A DNA stretch of 64,000 bases from Pseudomonas sp. CAN1. Lineage in GTDB: Bacteria > Pseudomonadota > Gammaproteobacteria > Pseudomonadales > Pseudomonadaceae. Below, piece after piece: positions 36,815-44,003 of this stretch; positions within the stretch are counted from its first letter, which is position 1; each line of letters begins with the position of its first letter. The notes beneath the pieces are model-generated. The model was given only the letters and a program-made list of their open reading frames with translations, did no database searches and was not told where the DNA came from. The position numbers and the translations under genes were made by a program. Location: contig NZ_JASMRU010000004.1 in the NCBI RefSeq assembly GCF_030462585.1, positions 186,569 to 250,568 of the forward strand. Direction: 5' to 3'.

Positions 36815-37216
36815 TCACAGCGCCAGAATCTCCGACCGACGCATCCCGAAGAACTCCAGCTCGGCCAGCAGCAGAACCACCAGCGCCTGGCCGATGACGA
36901 ACGCGTAGCCCAGGGCGGTCGGCTGCACGTAGCCGGTCACCAGCAGGGCGACGCTCTCCACCACCCATAGCGCATTCAGGGCGATCACTGCCCAGACACC
37001 CGTGCGCGACAGAACGCTCTGGTTGCTCATCCAGTAGAGCACCAGCGCCAGCGGCAGGAGCACGATCCCGGCCACCAGCAACAGGACGAAGGGCAGGCCC
37101 AGCAGTGTGCCCAGTGGCTGCGCGGCCAGGGCCATCAGCAGGCCCATGGCGCCACCGGCGATGGCATCGACTTTCAGGGTCAGGCGAAGCAGCGGGGAGG
37201 ATTGCAGCAGAGTCAT
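36815..37216 (-). CDS. small membrane protein of unknown function
   Basis: The 133-residue protein has four predicted membrane helices (about 20-38, 42-62, 72-93 and 100-120) and a short charged tail. AAGGAG precedes the ATG. I do not recognise a named family. It is divergent from an XRE regulator gene, with a perfect palindrome between them, so the regulator may control it. Function is unknown. Confidence 0.75.
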   Translation of the reverse strand: MTLLQSSPLLRLTLKVDAIAGGAMGLLMALAAQPLGTLLGLPFVLLLVAGIVLLPLALVLYWMSNQSVLSRTGVWAVIALNALWVVESVALLVTGYVQPTALGYAFVIGQALVVLLLAELEFFGMRRSEILAL

Positions 37217-37291
37217 GGCGAAGCTCCTTCAGGGGTCGCCACCGGTTGGCGGCGTGTGGCTGAAGAATCTGCCTGGGACGTAGAGGCGTCG

Positions 37292-37308
37292 ATTACCTGC
37301 CAGGTAAT
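37292..37308. promoter_or_regulatory. candidate operator between the membrane protein and the XRE regulator
   Basis: ATTACCTG-C-CAGGTAAT is a perfect 17-base palindrome 35 bases before the regulator start and 75 bases before the divergent gene. A partial second copy (CCGTTACCGGGCGGCAGGT) follows. It suggests autoregulation. Confidence 0.55.
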
Positions 37309-37343
37309 GGCCGTTACCGGGCGGCAGGTCTATCGTTCGAGCC

Positions 37344-38147
37344 ATGAACAGATCAGCCCACGAAAACCCGGCCCAACCGGTCGGCGCCCTGCTCCGCCAG
37401 TGGCGCCAGCGCCGCCGCCTCAGCCAGCTTGACCTCGCCTGCGACGCGGAGATTTCCACGCGCCACCTGAGCTTCGTCGAAACCGGCCGCGCCCTGCCCA
37501 GCCGCGAGATGCTGCTGCATCTGGCCGAACAGCTGGACATCCCCCTGCGCGAGCGCAACCGCCTGCTCAGCGCCGCCGGCTATGCCCCGGTGTATTCGGA
37601 GAAGGGCCTGGATGACCCGGCGTTGACGGTCGCCAGGCAGGCCATCGACCAATTGCTCAAGGCCCACGAGCCGAACCCGGCGATGGTGGTGGACCGCCAC
37701 TGGAACCTGCTGGCGTCCAACCGCACGGTGGACATCTTCCTGATCGGCGTCGACCCGGAACTGCTGCAGCCACCGATCAACGTGCTGCGCATGAGCCTGC
37801 ACCCCAAGGGGCTGGCGCCGCACATCCTCAATCTGGGGCCGTGGAAGGCGCACGTGGTGGAGCGCCTGCAGCGCGACTTCGAGGCCAGCGGCGACCCCGC
37901 CCTGGCGGCGCTGCGCGATGAAGTGGCGGCCTACCCGGCGCCGCCCTACGACGAGGCGGCCAGCGGCGACATGGTGCTGATCCCGGTGCAGCTGCAGACC
38001 GAGCTGGGCGTATGCAGCCTGATCGGCACTATCACGGTGTTCGGCACACCGGTGGACGTGACGCTGTCGGAGCTGGCCCTGGAAACCTTCTTCCCGGCCG
38101 ACCCCGACAGCGCGCGCATCCTGCGCCAGCTCAGTGGTACGGACTGA
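37344..38147 (+). CDS. XRE-family regulator with MmyB-like ligand-binding domain
   Basis: The 267-residue protein has an N-terminal Xre helix-turn-helix (LLRQWRQRRRLSQLDLACDAEISTRHLSFVETGRA). The C-terminal MmyB-like domain (PAMVVDRHWNLLASN and LRMSLHPKGLAPHILN) is a PAS-like pocket thought in related proteins to bind fatty acids. It has a weak ribosome site. It ends 6 bases before the convergent Mpo1-like gene. It likely acts on its divergent neighbour; the ligand is unknown. Confidence 0.88.
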   Translation: MNRSAHENPAQPVGALLRQWRQRRRLSQLDLACDAEISTRHLSFVETGRALPSREMLLHLAEQLDIPLRERNRLLSAAGYAPVYSEKGLDDPALTVARQAIDQLLKAHEPNPAMVVDRHWNLLASNRTVDIFLIGVDPELLQPPINVLRMSLHPKGLAPHILNLGPWKAHVVERLQRDFEASGDPALAALRDEVAAYPAPPYDEAASGDMVLIPVQLQTELGVCSLIGTITVFGTPVDVTLSELALETFFPADPDSARILRQLSGTD

Positions 38148-38153
38148 GGCGGA

Positions 38154-38678
38154 TCAGGCGGTCGCCTTCTTCTCGCGGATGCAGGTGGGGCCGGCGCGCT
38201 CTTCCACGGCGTGGCGCACTTCGTCGCGCAGGCCGAGCAGGAAGGCCGCTTCGGCAGCGACGAACAGCGGGCCGACGATCAGCCCGGTGAGGTCATCGAC
38301 GAACGCCGGCTTGCGCCCTTCGTAGAAGTGGCCGACGAACTGGATGATCCAGCCCACCACGAACAGGCCGATGCCCCAGGTGAGCCAGTAGGCGGTGCTG
38401 CCGGCGGCAAAGCCAGCGCCCAGCCACAGCGAGAGCGCCAGCAGCGCGGTCATCAGCAGGCCGAAGCGCAGGTCCAGGCGCAGGTAGAAGACCACCGAGG
38501 CCAGCGCCAGCAGCGTCGCCGGCGAGAGCAGCAGGCCGGCCAGCTCGAAGCCGGGGCGCGACAGCAGGGTGGCGATGGCCAGCACGATCATCGGAATCCC
38601 GATGAAATGGCTGACGATGTTCCGCCGGTCACGGTGATAGGCGGCATATTGGGCAAGGTGATCGACCAGAGTTTTCAT
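38154..38678 (-). CDS. Mpo1-like membrane protein (DUF962)
   Basis: The 174-residue protein has four to five helices and the DUF962 histidine pattern: YAAYHRDRRNIVSHFIGIP at the N-terminus and FVGHFYEGRKPAF in the last third. The yeast member Mpo1 is an iron-dependent dioxygenase acting on 2-hydroxy fatty acids, and the same histidines are kept here. The start at 38678 has GGGAG 9 bases upstream. It stands alone and is divergent from a Crp-type regulator. Confidence 0.85.
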   Translation of the reverse strand: MKTLVDHLAQYAAYHRDRRNIVSHFIGIPMIVLAIATLLSRPGFELAGLLLSPATLLALASVVFYLRLDLRFGLLMTALLALSLWLGAGFAAGSTAYWLTWGIGLFVVGWIIQFVGHFYEGRKPAFVDDLTGLIVGPLFVAAEAAFLLGLRDEVRHAVEERAGPTCIREKKATA

Positions 38679-38752
38679 TGTTGTTCTCCCGCAAGGTACT
38701 GGCATGATGGCGATGTGCGCCTTGCCACTCTGTCAGCTAGCCGACATTACCG

Positions 38753-39442
38753 ATGACCGACGCCAAGCCCTACCTCTCCCGTCTGCAGGACGGCCGCTGG
38801 TTCCAGACCCTCCCCGAGGGCCTGCGCCAGGCGCTGGGCGACGCCGCCGTGGTGCGCCGCCTGCCCGCCGGCCAGCGCCTGTTCGCCCGTGGCGATGCAC
38901 CGTGTGGCCTGTACTGCGTGGTGGAAGGCGCAATGCGCGTCAGCGTGGTCGGCGAAACCGGCAAGGAAGCGCTGCTGGCGCTGGTGGAAGCGCCCAACTG
39001 GTTCGGCGAGATCTGCCTGTTCGACGGCCAGCCGCGCACCCACGACGCCTACGCCGAGGGCGCCACCGTGCTGTTGCAGGTGCCCGTGGCGCCGCTGCAG
39101 GCACTGCTGGCGCAGCACCCGGAATACTGGCGCGACTTCGCCCTGCTGATGAGCCACAAGCTGCGCATCACCTTCGCCGTGCTGGAGGAGCTGTCGCTGC
39201 TGCCGGCCGCACCGCGCCTGGCCCGGCGCCTGCTGATGATCGCCGAGGGCTACGGCGAGTCGGCCACCGCCAAGCGCGAGCTGCACCTGCCCCAGGAGCA
39301 GCTCGCGGCCATGCTGTCGCTGTCGCGGCAGACCACCAACCAGATCCTCAAGGAGCTGGAAGCCCAGGGCATCGTGCGCCTGAGCTACGGCGGCATCGAG
39401 ATTCTCGACCGCGAACGCCTGCGTCACGCCGCCCACGCCTGA
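38753..39442 (+). CDS. Crp/Fnr-family transcriptional regulator
   Basis: The 229-residue protein has a cyclic-nucleotide-binding fold (LPAGQRLFARGDAPCGLYCVVEGAMRVS and WFGEICLFDGQPRTHDA) and a C-terminal winged helix with recognition segment LSLSRQTTNQILKELEAQGIV. It has no N-terminal cysteine cluster, so it is not an Fnr/Anr oxygen sensor. Residues of the cAMP pocket of true Crp/Vfr are only partly kept, so the ligand is open. It stands alone. Confidence 0.9.
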   Translation: MTDAKPYLSRLQDGRWFQTLPEGLRQALGDAAVVRRLPAGQRLFARGDAPCGLYCVVEGAMRVSVVGETGKEALLALVEAPNWFGEICLFDGQPRTHDAYAEGATVLLQVPVAPLQALLAQHPEYWRDFALLMSHKLRITFAVLEELSLLPAAPRLARRLLMIAEGYGESATAKRELHLPQEQLAAMLSLSRQTTNQILKELEAQGIVRLSYGGIEILDRERLRHAAHA

Positions 39443-39631
39443 CCCCTGCCGGCAGCGTCTAGAAAAACCTCGACGTCGCTCTCGACAACCTACGATGGCC
39501 GCCCCCGGCGCTCCCCCGCTCTAATGCCCCCGCCGCCGTGCTGGCGCCGAATCGCCAGCAGCGCGCGGTAACCGAATCCTCCGCATGACAGCAAGGCGGC
39601 CGGCGCCCAGCGCCAGCCGCAAGGGAATCCT

Positions 39632-40129
39632 ATGCGCCTTTCGAAACTCCTCTGCGCCCTCGCCCTGACCACTCCGGCCCTGGCGATGGCCGACGACAGC
39701 GGCCTCTACGTCGGTGGCGGGGTCACCCGCCTGGCAATCGACGACCGCTCCTTCGACGACCACGACAACAGCTACAAGCTGTATGCCGGCTACCGCCTGA
39801 ACAACTACCTGTCCCTGGAAGGCGCGGTGGTCGACTTCGGCGACCTGCGCGACGGCGACAAGCATTTCGACGGTGAATCGCTGCAGGCCAACGTGCACCT
39901 GGGCTTCCCCATCGGCCAGCGCGTCCGCCTGTACGGCATCGCCGGCGTGCACGCCTGGCACGCCGATGACGATGTCGCCGGCAAGTCCGACGACGTGGAC
40001 CCGCTCTACGGTTTCGGCGGCGAAGTGGACCTGATCGGCGGCCTGGGCGTACGCCTGGAACAGGAATACCTGGACGTCGGCGACATCGACCTCGACCAGA
40101 CCACCCTCTCCGCCTACTGGCGCTTCTGA
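39632..40129 (+). CDS. outer-membrane beta-barrel protein (OmpA-like/OMP_b-brl)
   Basis: The 165-residue product has a signal peptide cut near ALAMA, then a series of short amphipathic strands (LYVGGGVTRLAI, YKLYAGYRLNNYLSLEGAVVDFG, VRLYGIAGVHAW). It ends with the C-terminal aromatic signature TTLSAYWRF. An eight-stranded barrel is likely. AAGGGAA precedes the ATG. It is monocistronic; function is unknown. Confidence 0.85.
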   Translation: MRLSKLLCALALTTPALAMADDSGLYVGGGVTRLAIDDRSFDDHDNSYKLYAGYRLNNYLSLEGAVVDFGDLRDGDKHFDGESLQANVHLGFPIGQRVRLYGIAGVHAWHADDDVAGKSDDVDPLYGFGGEVDLIGGLGVRLEQEYLDVGDIDLDQTTLSAYWRF

Positions 40130-40368
40130 CGCCGGCCTACCCTGCAAAGCCCGGCGCAGGTGCGACTCTCTCCCCAGAGCTGCTCTCCCCCTCCCGCCCC
40201 GCGCCGGCACCCTCTCCCGCACCCGCCATCACCTGCACAAATCACTCTTTCGGTCGGTTGCAGCGGCACCGCTCGCAGCTAGCCTATGGATAGCTGCGTT
40301 TCTGGCGCCAAAAAGACACACACCCGGCGAATCGCGCGGCTCACAATAACAATAAGGACGCCTCCGCC
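40130..40368 (+). other. intergenic region
   Basis: A 239-base gap. I see no further gene, only a probable promoter area for the next gene near 40250-40350. Confidence 0.4.
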
Positions 40369-41136
40369 ATGCTCCGGAATCTCGATGTCGTTCGTGGGTT
40401 CATGTTCTGCTGTCTCGGGCTCTTCGCCCTCGCCGCCCAGGCCAACCTGCCCAGCGAGGAACTGCAGCTGCAGACGCTGCAGGTCTACACCTGCCGCTCG
40501 ATCAACAGCCTGTTGCTGCTGCGCGGCGAAGGCTTCCAGGAAAATCACGCCGCCCAGCTGGAGAAGGACCTGGCCACGCTGGACAACGCCGTCAAGGGCT
40601 TCCCCAAGGCCGATGACGCACTGCGCAAGGCCCACGCCGAGTTCGTTACGCAGATTCGCAATGGCGTTTCCTACGGCCCCAAGGAAGAGGACGTGCCCTG
40701 GCGCTACAACCAGGAACTCAGCCGCGCCCTGCGTGACCTGCTCAACCAGGCCGAGCGCTTCGTCCCTGCCAGCAAGGACGCCAGCCAGGTGCCGCTGTGG
40801 GAGCTGCCGGTGCGCGTCGAATACCTCGCCACCCAGTACCTGGGCCGCGCGTACCTGAGCGGCCTGGAACTGGCCCGCGAGCAGCCGCAGGAATACCTCG
40901 GCCAGGACGAAGGCGTGCTGGTGCCGCTGCTGACCCAGCGCATCGACCAGTTGCCCGAGAGCGATGCGACCAAGAAGCTGCGCACCCGCTGGGAATACCT
41001 GAGCAAGGCGCTGCTGGACATGAACAGCAAGAGCAACAGCGGCGTCAGCGCCTCCGGCCGGCCGTGGGCGCCGATCATCGTCGACCGCAACGCCCGCGCG
41101 GTGTCCGGCCAGCTCATCGTGCTCAGCCAGCAGTAG
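40369..41136 (+). CDS. exported protein of unknown function
   Basis: The 255-residue protein has a signal peptide (hydrophobic FMFCCLGLFALAAQA, cut near residue 25) and a mostly helical mature part. No catalytic motif was recognised. AAGGA stands 11 bases upstream of the ATG. It ends 4 bases before the stop of the convergent ppk2 gene. It is probably periplasmic; role unknown. Confidence 0.75.
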   Translation: MLRNLDVVRGFMFCCLGLFALAAQANLPSEELQLQTLQVYTCRSINSLLLLRGEGFQENHAAQLEKDLATLDNAVKGFPKADDALRKAHAEFVTQIRNGVSYGPKEEDVPWRYNQELSRALRDLLNQAERFVPASKDASQVPLWELPVRVEYLATQYLGRAYLSGLELAREQPQEYLGQDEGVLVPLLTQRIDQLPESDATKKLRTRWEYLSKALLDMNSKSNSGVSASGRPWAPIIVDRNARAVSGQLIVLSQQ

Positions 41137-41140
41137 CGCT

Positions 41141-42172
41141 TCAGGCGGGGATCGGCTCCGGCTCAGGTTCCGCTACTGACTGCACCACCGGCGCCAACGG
41201 CACCACGGCCTGCGACGGGCGCTCCAGCTCGTCGCGGTCGAGCAGCGCGGCACGGCCCACCAGCCGTTCGTCCGGCGCACGGGCGATCTTCGGGTTCTTG
41301 TCCGGGTAATCCAGGCTGTGCAGGAAGTGCCGCAGACAGTTGAGCCGTGCGCGCTTCTTGTCGTCGGACTTGACCACCACCCAGGGCGCATCGGCGGTAT
41401 CGGTGTGGAAGAACATCGCCTCCTTGGCCTGGGTGTATTCGTCCCAGCGGTCCAGCGACTGGATGTCGATGGGCGACAGCTTCCAGTGCTTGAGCGGGTC
41501 GTCGCGGCGCGAGACGAAGCGGCGCAGCTGCTCCTCGCGGCTCACCGAGAACCAGAACTTGAACAGGTGGATGCCGTTGCGCACCAGCATGCGTTCCAGC
41601 TCCGGTGTCTGCTGCATGAACTCCAGGTACTGGCGCGGCGAACAGAAGCCCATGACCCGCTCGACCCCGGCGCGGTTGTACCAGGAGCGATCGAAGAAGA
41701 CGATCTCGCCTGCCGTGGGCAGGTGCTGGACGTAGCGTTGGAAGTACCACTGGCCGCGCTCGGCGTCGCTGGGTTTCTCCAGCGCCACCACGCGGGCGCC
41801 GCGCGGGTTGAGGTGTTCAGTGAAGCGCTTGATGGTGCCGCCCTTGCCGGCCGCGTCACGCCCCTCGAAGAGCAGGACGATGCGCTGGCCGGTTTCCTTC
41901 ACCCAGCTCTGTACCTTCAGCAGCTCGATCTGCAGCTCGGCCTTCTGCTTCTCGTAATCCTTGCGCTGCAGGCGCTTGCGGTAGGGATAGCCGGCGGGCA
42001 GCTCGGCCGCGGTGGAATCCTCATTGCTGCCGCGCGGGGCCATGGCGACGGTGAGCGCCACCGGGCCCTGGCTCTGCGCCTGGATCTGCGCTGCGCCCTC
42101 GCTGGGGGCTTCGGGCATCGGCACGGCGGCAGGTTTGCTGGCTATGGTTTGCGGCTTGGGCTCCTGGGACAT
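41141..42172 (-). CDS. ppk2: polyphosphate kinase 2
   Basis: PPK2 enzymes phosphorylate nucleoside (di)phosphates from polyphosphate. The 343-residue protein has a disordered Pro/Ala/Gln-rich N-terminus of about 60 residues, then Walker A FEGRDAAGKGG (near 102-112), the lid, and Walker B VFFDRSWYNRAG. A short acidic Pro/Glu tail closes the protein. AGGAGGAG precedes the ATG at 42172. One PPK2 domain only, so class I or III; nucleotide preference cannot be read from the sequence. Confidence 0.94.
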   Translation of the reverse strand: MSQEPKPQTIASKPAAVPMPEAPSEGAAQIQAQSQGPVALTVAMAPRGSNEDSTAAELPAGYPYRKRLQRKDYEKQKAELQIELLKVQSWVKETGQRIVLLFEGRDAAGKGGTIKRFTEHLNPRGARVVALEKPSDAERGQWYFQRYVQHLPTAGEIVFFDRSWYNRAGVERVMGFCSPRQYLEFMQQTPELERMLVRNGIHLFKFWFSVSREEQLRRFVSRRDDPLKHWKLSPIDIQSLDRWDEYTQAKEAMFFHTDTADAPWVVVKSDDKKRARLNCLRHFLHSLDYPDKNPKIARAPDERLVGRAALLDRDELERPSQAVVPLAPVVQSVAEPEPEPIPA

Positions 42173-42255
42173 GGTCTCCTCCTGTGAGACGCGGGGACGG
42201 CCCTCCACTGTGCAACCCATGCCGCGGGCGTTTCTTGACCCGCATCAAGCCCCGC

Positions 42256-43224
42256 CTAGAGCCAGCCTTTGTACTTGAACCAGTAGTACGGAATGATCGC
42301 CGAGACCACCATCGCCACCAGCGCCATGGGGTAGCCCTCGGCCCAGGCCAGCTCGGGCATGTGGGTGAAGTTCATGCCGTACACCGTGCCCACCAGGGTC
42401 GGCGGCAGGAACAGCACGGCGGCGATGGAGAACACCTTGATGATGCTGTTCTGCTCGATGTTGATCAGGCCCAGGGTGGCATCGAGCAGGAAGGTGATCT
42501 CCCCGGCCATCTTGGTCTGGTAGTCGCTCAGCGAACGCACGTCGCGCTCCACCGACTTCATGCCCAGCTTCACCTCGTCGCTGATCCAGCCATTGCTGCC
42601 CTGGCGGAAGTAACCCAGCGGCCGGCTGATGCTCAGCAGGCTCTCATTGAGCTTGGACAGCAGGGAGTTCTTGCGCCCCAGCTGCTTCACCACTTCCTGC
42701 AGGTCAGCCTTCTCGGCGGCGGCCTGGCCTTCGCGGAAGATGCTGTTGCCCAGGCTGTCGAGCTGCTTCTGCACGTTCTCCAGCACGTCGGCGATGCGGT
42801 CCACCACGCTGTCCATCAGGGTCACGAACAGCTGGTCGCTGCGTCCTTCGCAGCCGCCACGCTGGGTGCGCGTCTCGAAGGTGCGGAAGGCCATCAGATC
42901 GGTGTAGCGCACCGTCACCAGCCAGTGCGGGGTCAGCACGCAGGTGACCTCCGAGGTGGTGGGGTTGTGTTCGCGGATGCCGCCGACCACGGTGGTGGTC
43001 ATGTACAGCGCGCCGTTGCTCTCGTAGAAGCGCGAGGAGTCCTCGATCTCGGCCATTTCCTCGCGGGTCGGCACATCCACCGCGATGATCGACTCCAGCA
43101 ACTGCTCCTCTTCCGCCGTGGGCTGGAACAGGTCGATCCACAGCGTGTCCTTGGGCATGCCGTGGCACTCGCTGCCGTTGTGGCGCACCAGGCGGTCGCC
43201 GACGAGGGTGTAATAGGTGATCAT
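42256..43224 (-). CDS. corA: CorA-family magnesium/divalent cation transporter
   Basis: The 323-residue protein has a large cytoplasmic N-terminal domain and two C-terminal helices. The first helix ends in the CorA pore signature YGMNF. The charged C-terminal FKYKGW is also typical. I chose MITYYTLVGD at 43224; a 17-residue longer start is possible but has no better ribosome site. In P. aeruginosa corA (PA5268) is likewise near the adenylate cyclase. Confidence 0.94.
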   Translation of the reverse strand: MITYYTLVGDRLVRHNGSECHGMPKDTLWIDLFQPTAEEEQLLESIIAVDVPTREEMAEIEDSSRFYESNGALYMTTTVVGGIREHNPTTSEVTCVLTPHWLVTVRYTDLMAFRTFETRTQRGGCEGRSDQLFVTLMDSVVDRIADVLENVQKQLDSLGNSIFREGQAAAEKADLQEVVKQLGRKNSLLSKLNESLLSISRPLGYFRQGSNGWISDEVKLGMKSVERDVRSLSDYQTKMAGEITFLLDATLGLINIEQNSIIKVFSIAAVLFLPPTLVGTVYGMNFTHMPELAWAEGYPMALVAMVVSAIIPYYWFKYKGWL

Positions 43225-43313
43225 GTCGCCCGACAATCCTTTTACGCACCTGAAGTTGCCCCGCAGGTTGGCCAACTTCCCGGCGCTTCACAAGCCCAGC
43301 GGAGCATCCCGTG

Positions 43314-43595
43314 ATGAGCGAACAAGACGACAGCGAAGAATCCTTCGCCGAAGACACCCTGGTCCAGGCCATCGAAAACCAGATCGAAAGCGAGAGCCCG
43401 CCGGCCGCCCGCGCGGTGTTCAACAAGCTGACCCTGGTCGGCTACGAGCGCGAGGATGCGCTGCACCTGATGGCCCTGGTGCTCGCCCACGAGATCGAAG
43501 CGATGCTCGCCGAAGACCGCCCATTCAATGGCGAGTGGTACGAGCAGGCCCTGCGCGCGCTGCCGACTCTGCCCGACGGCACTGTTGCCGAATGA
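43314..43595 (+). CDS. small conserved acidic protein of unknown function
   Basis: The 93-residue acidic protein begins MSEQDDSEESFAEDTLVQAI and contains GYEREDALHLMALVLAHEIEAML. GGAG lies 9 bases before the ATG at 43314, preferred over the adjacent GTG. It is divergent from corA. I recognise it only as a conserved Pseudomonas hypothetical of this neighbourhood. Confidence 0.8.
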   Translation: MSEQDDSEESFAEDTLVQAIENQIESESPPAARAVFNKLTLVGYEREDALHLMALVLAHEIEAMLAEDRPFNGEWYEQALRALPTLPDGTVAE

Positions 43596-43677
43596 GACAG
43601 CGGCATCAAGACCGCTTGCCGAACCGGCCGGACTTGAGACTACACTGAGGCCTCATTGACCATCGGGAGTTAGAAGA

Positions 43678-43911
43678 ATGGCTTTCACGAAAGAAATGGT
43701 TGAGGAACTGGACCTGCTGGCGCTGTTTGACCTGGAGAACAGCCAGGCGGGCTTGAAAGTCCACCACGACGCTTCCGCCGCAGCCCAGGCGGCAGCCGGC
43801 CGGCTGCACGCCAAGGGCCTGATCGACAAGCAGGACGGCGGCTATCTCACCAACCTCGGCCTCGACGCCGCCGAGCACGCCCAGGTCCTTCTCGGCATCC
43901 TGCGCAGCTGA
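43678..43911 (+). CDS. TIGR02647-family small protein
   Basis: The 77-residue protein (EELDLLALFDLENSQAGLKVHHDA, then AAGRLHAKGLIDKQDGGYLTNLGLDAAEHAQ) matches my memory of the TIGR02647 family, predicted to be a winged-helix DNA-binding protein of gamma-proteobacteria. GGGAG lies 8 bases before the ATG. It sits before the adenylate cyclase gene, as in P. aeruginosa. Function is not established. Confidence 0.82.
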   Translation: MAFTKEMVEELDLLALFDLENSQAGLKVHHDASAAAQAAAGRLHAKGLIDKQDGGYLTNLGLDAAEHAQVLLGILRS

Positions 43912-44003
43912 CCTCAAGTTCCCCCCTGGGCGGGCGATAAACTGGCACACTTCCGAGCGCCGCATTCCCTGATGCGGCGCCGCTGGCCAGACAGCAGTAC
44001 GCC

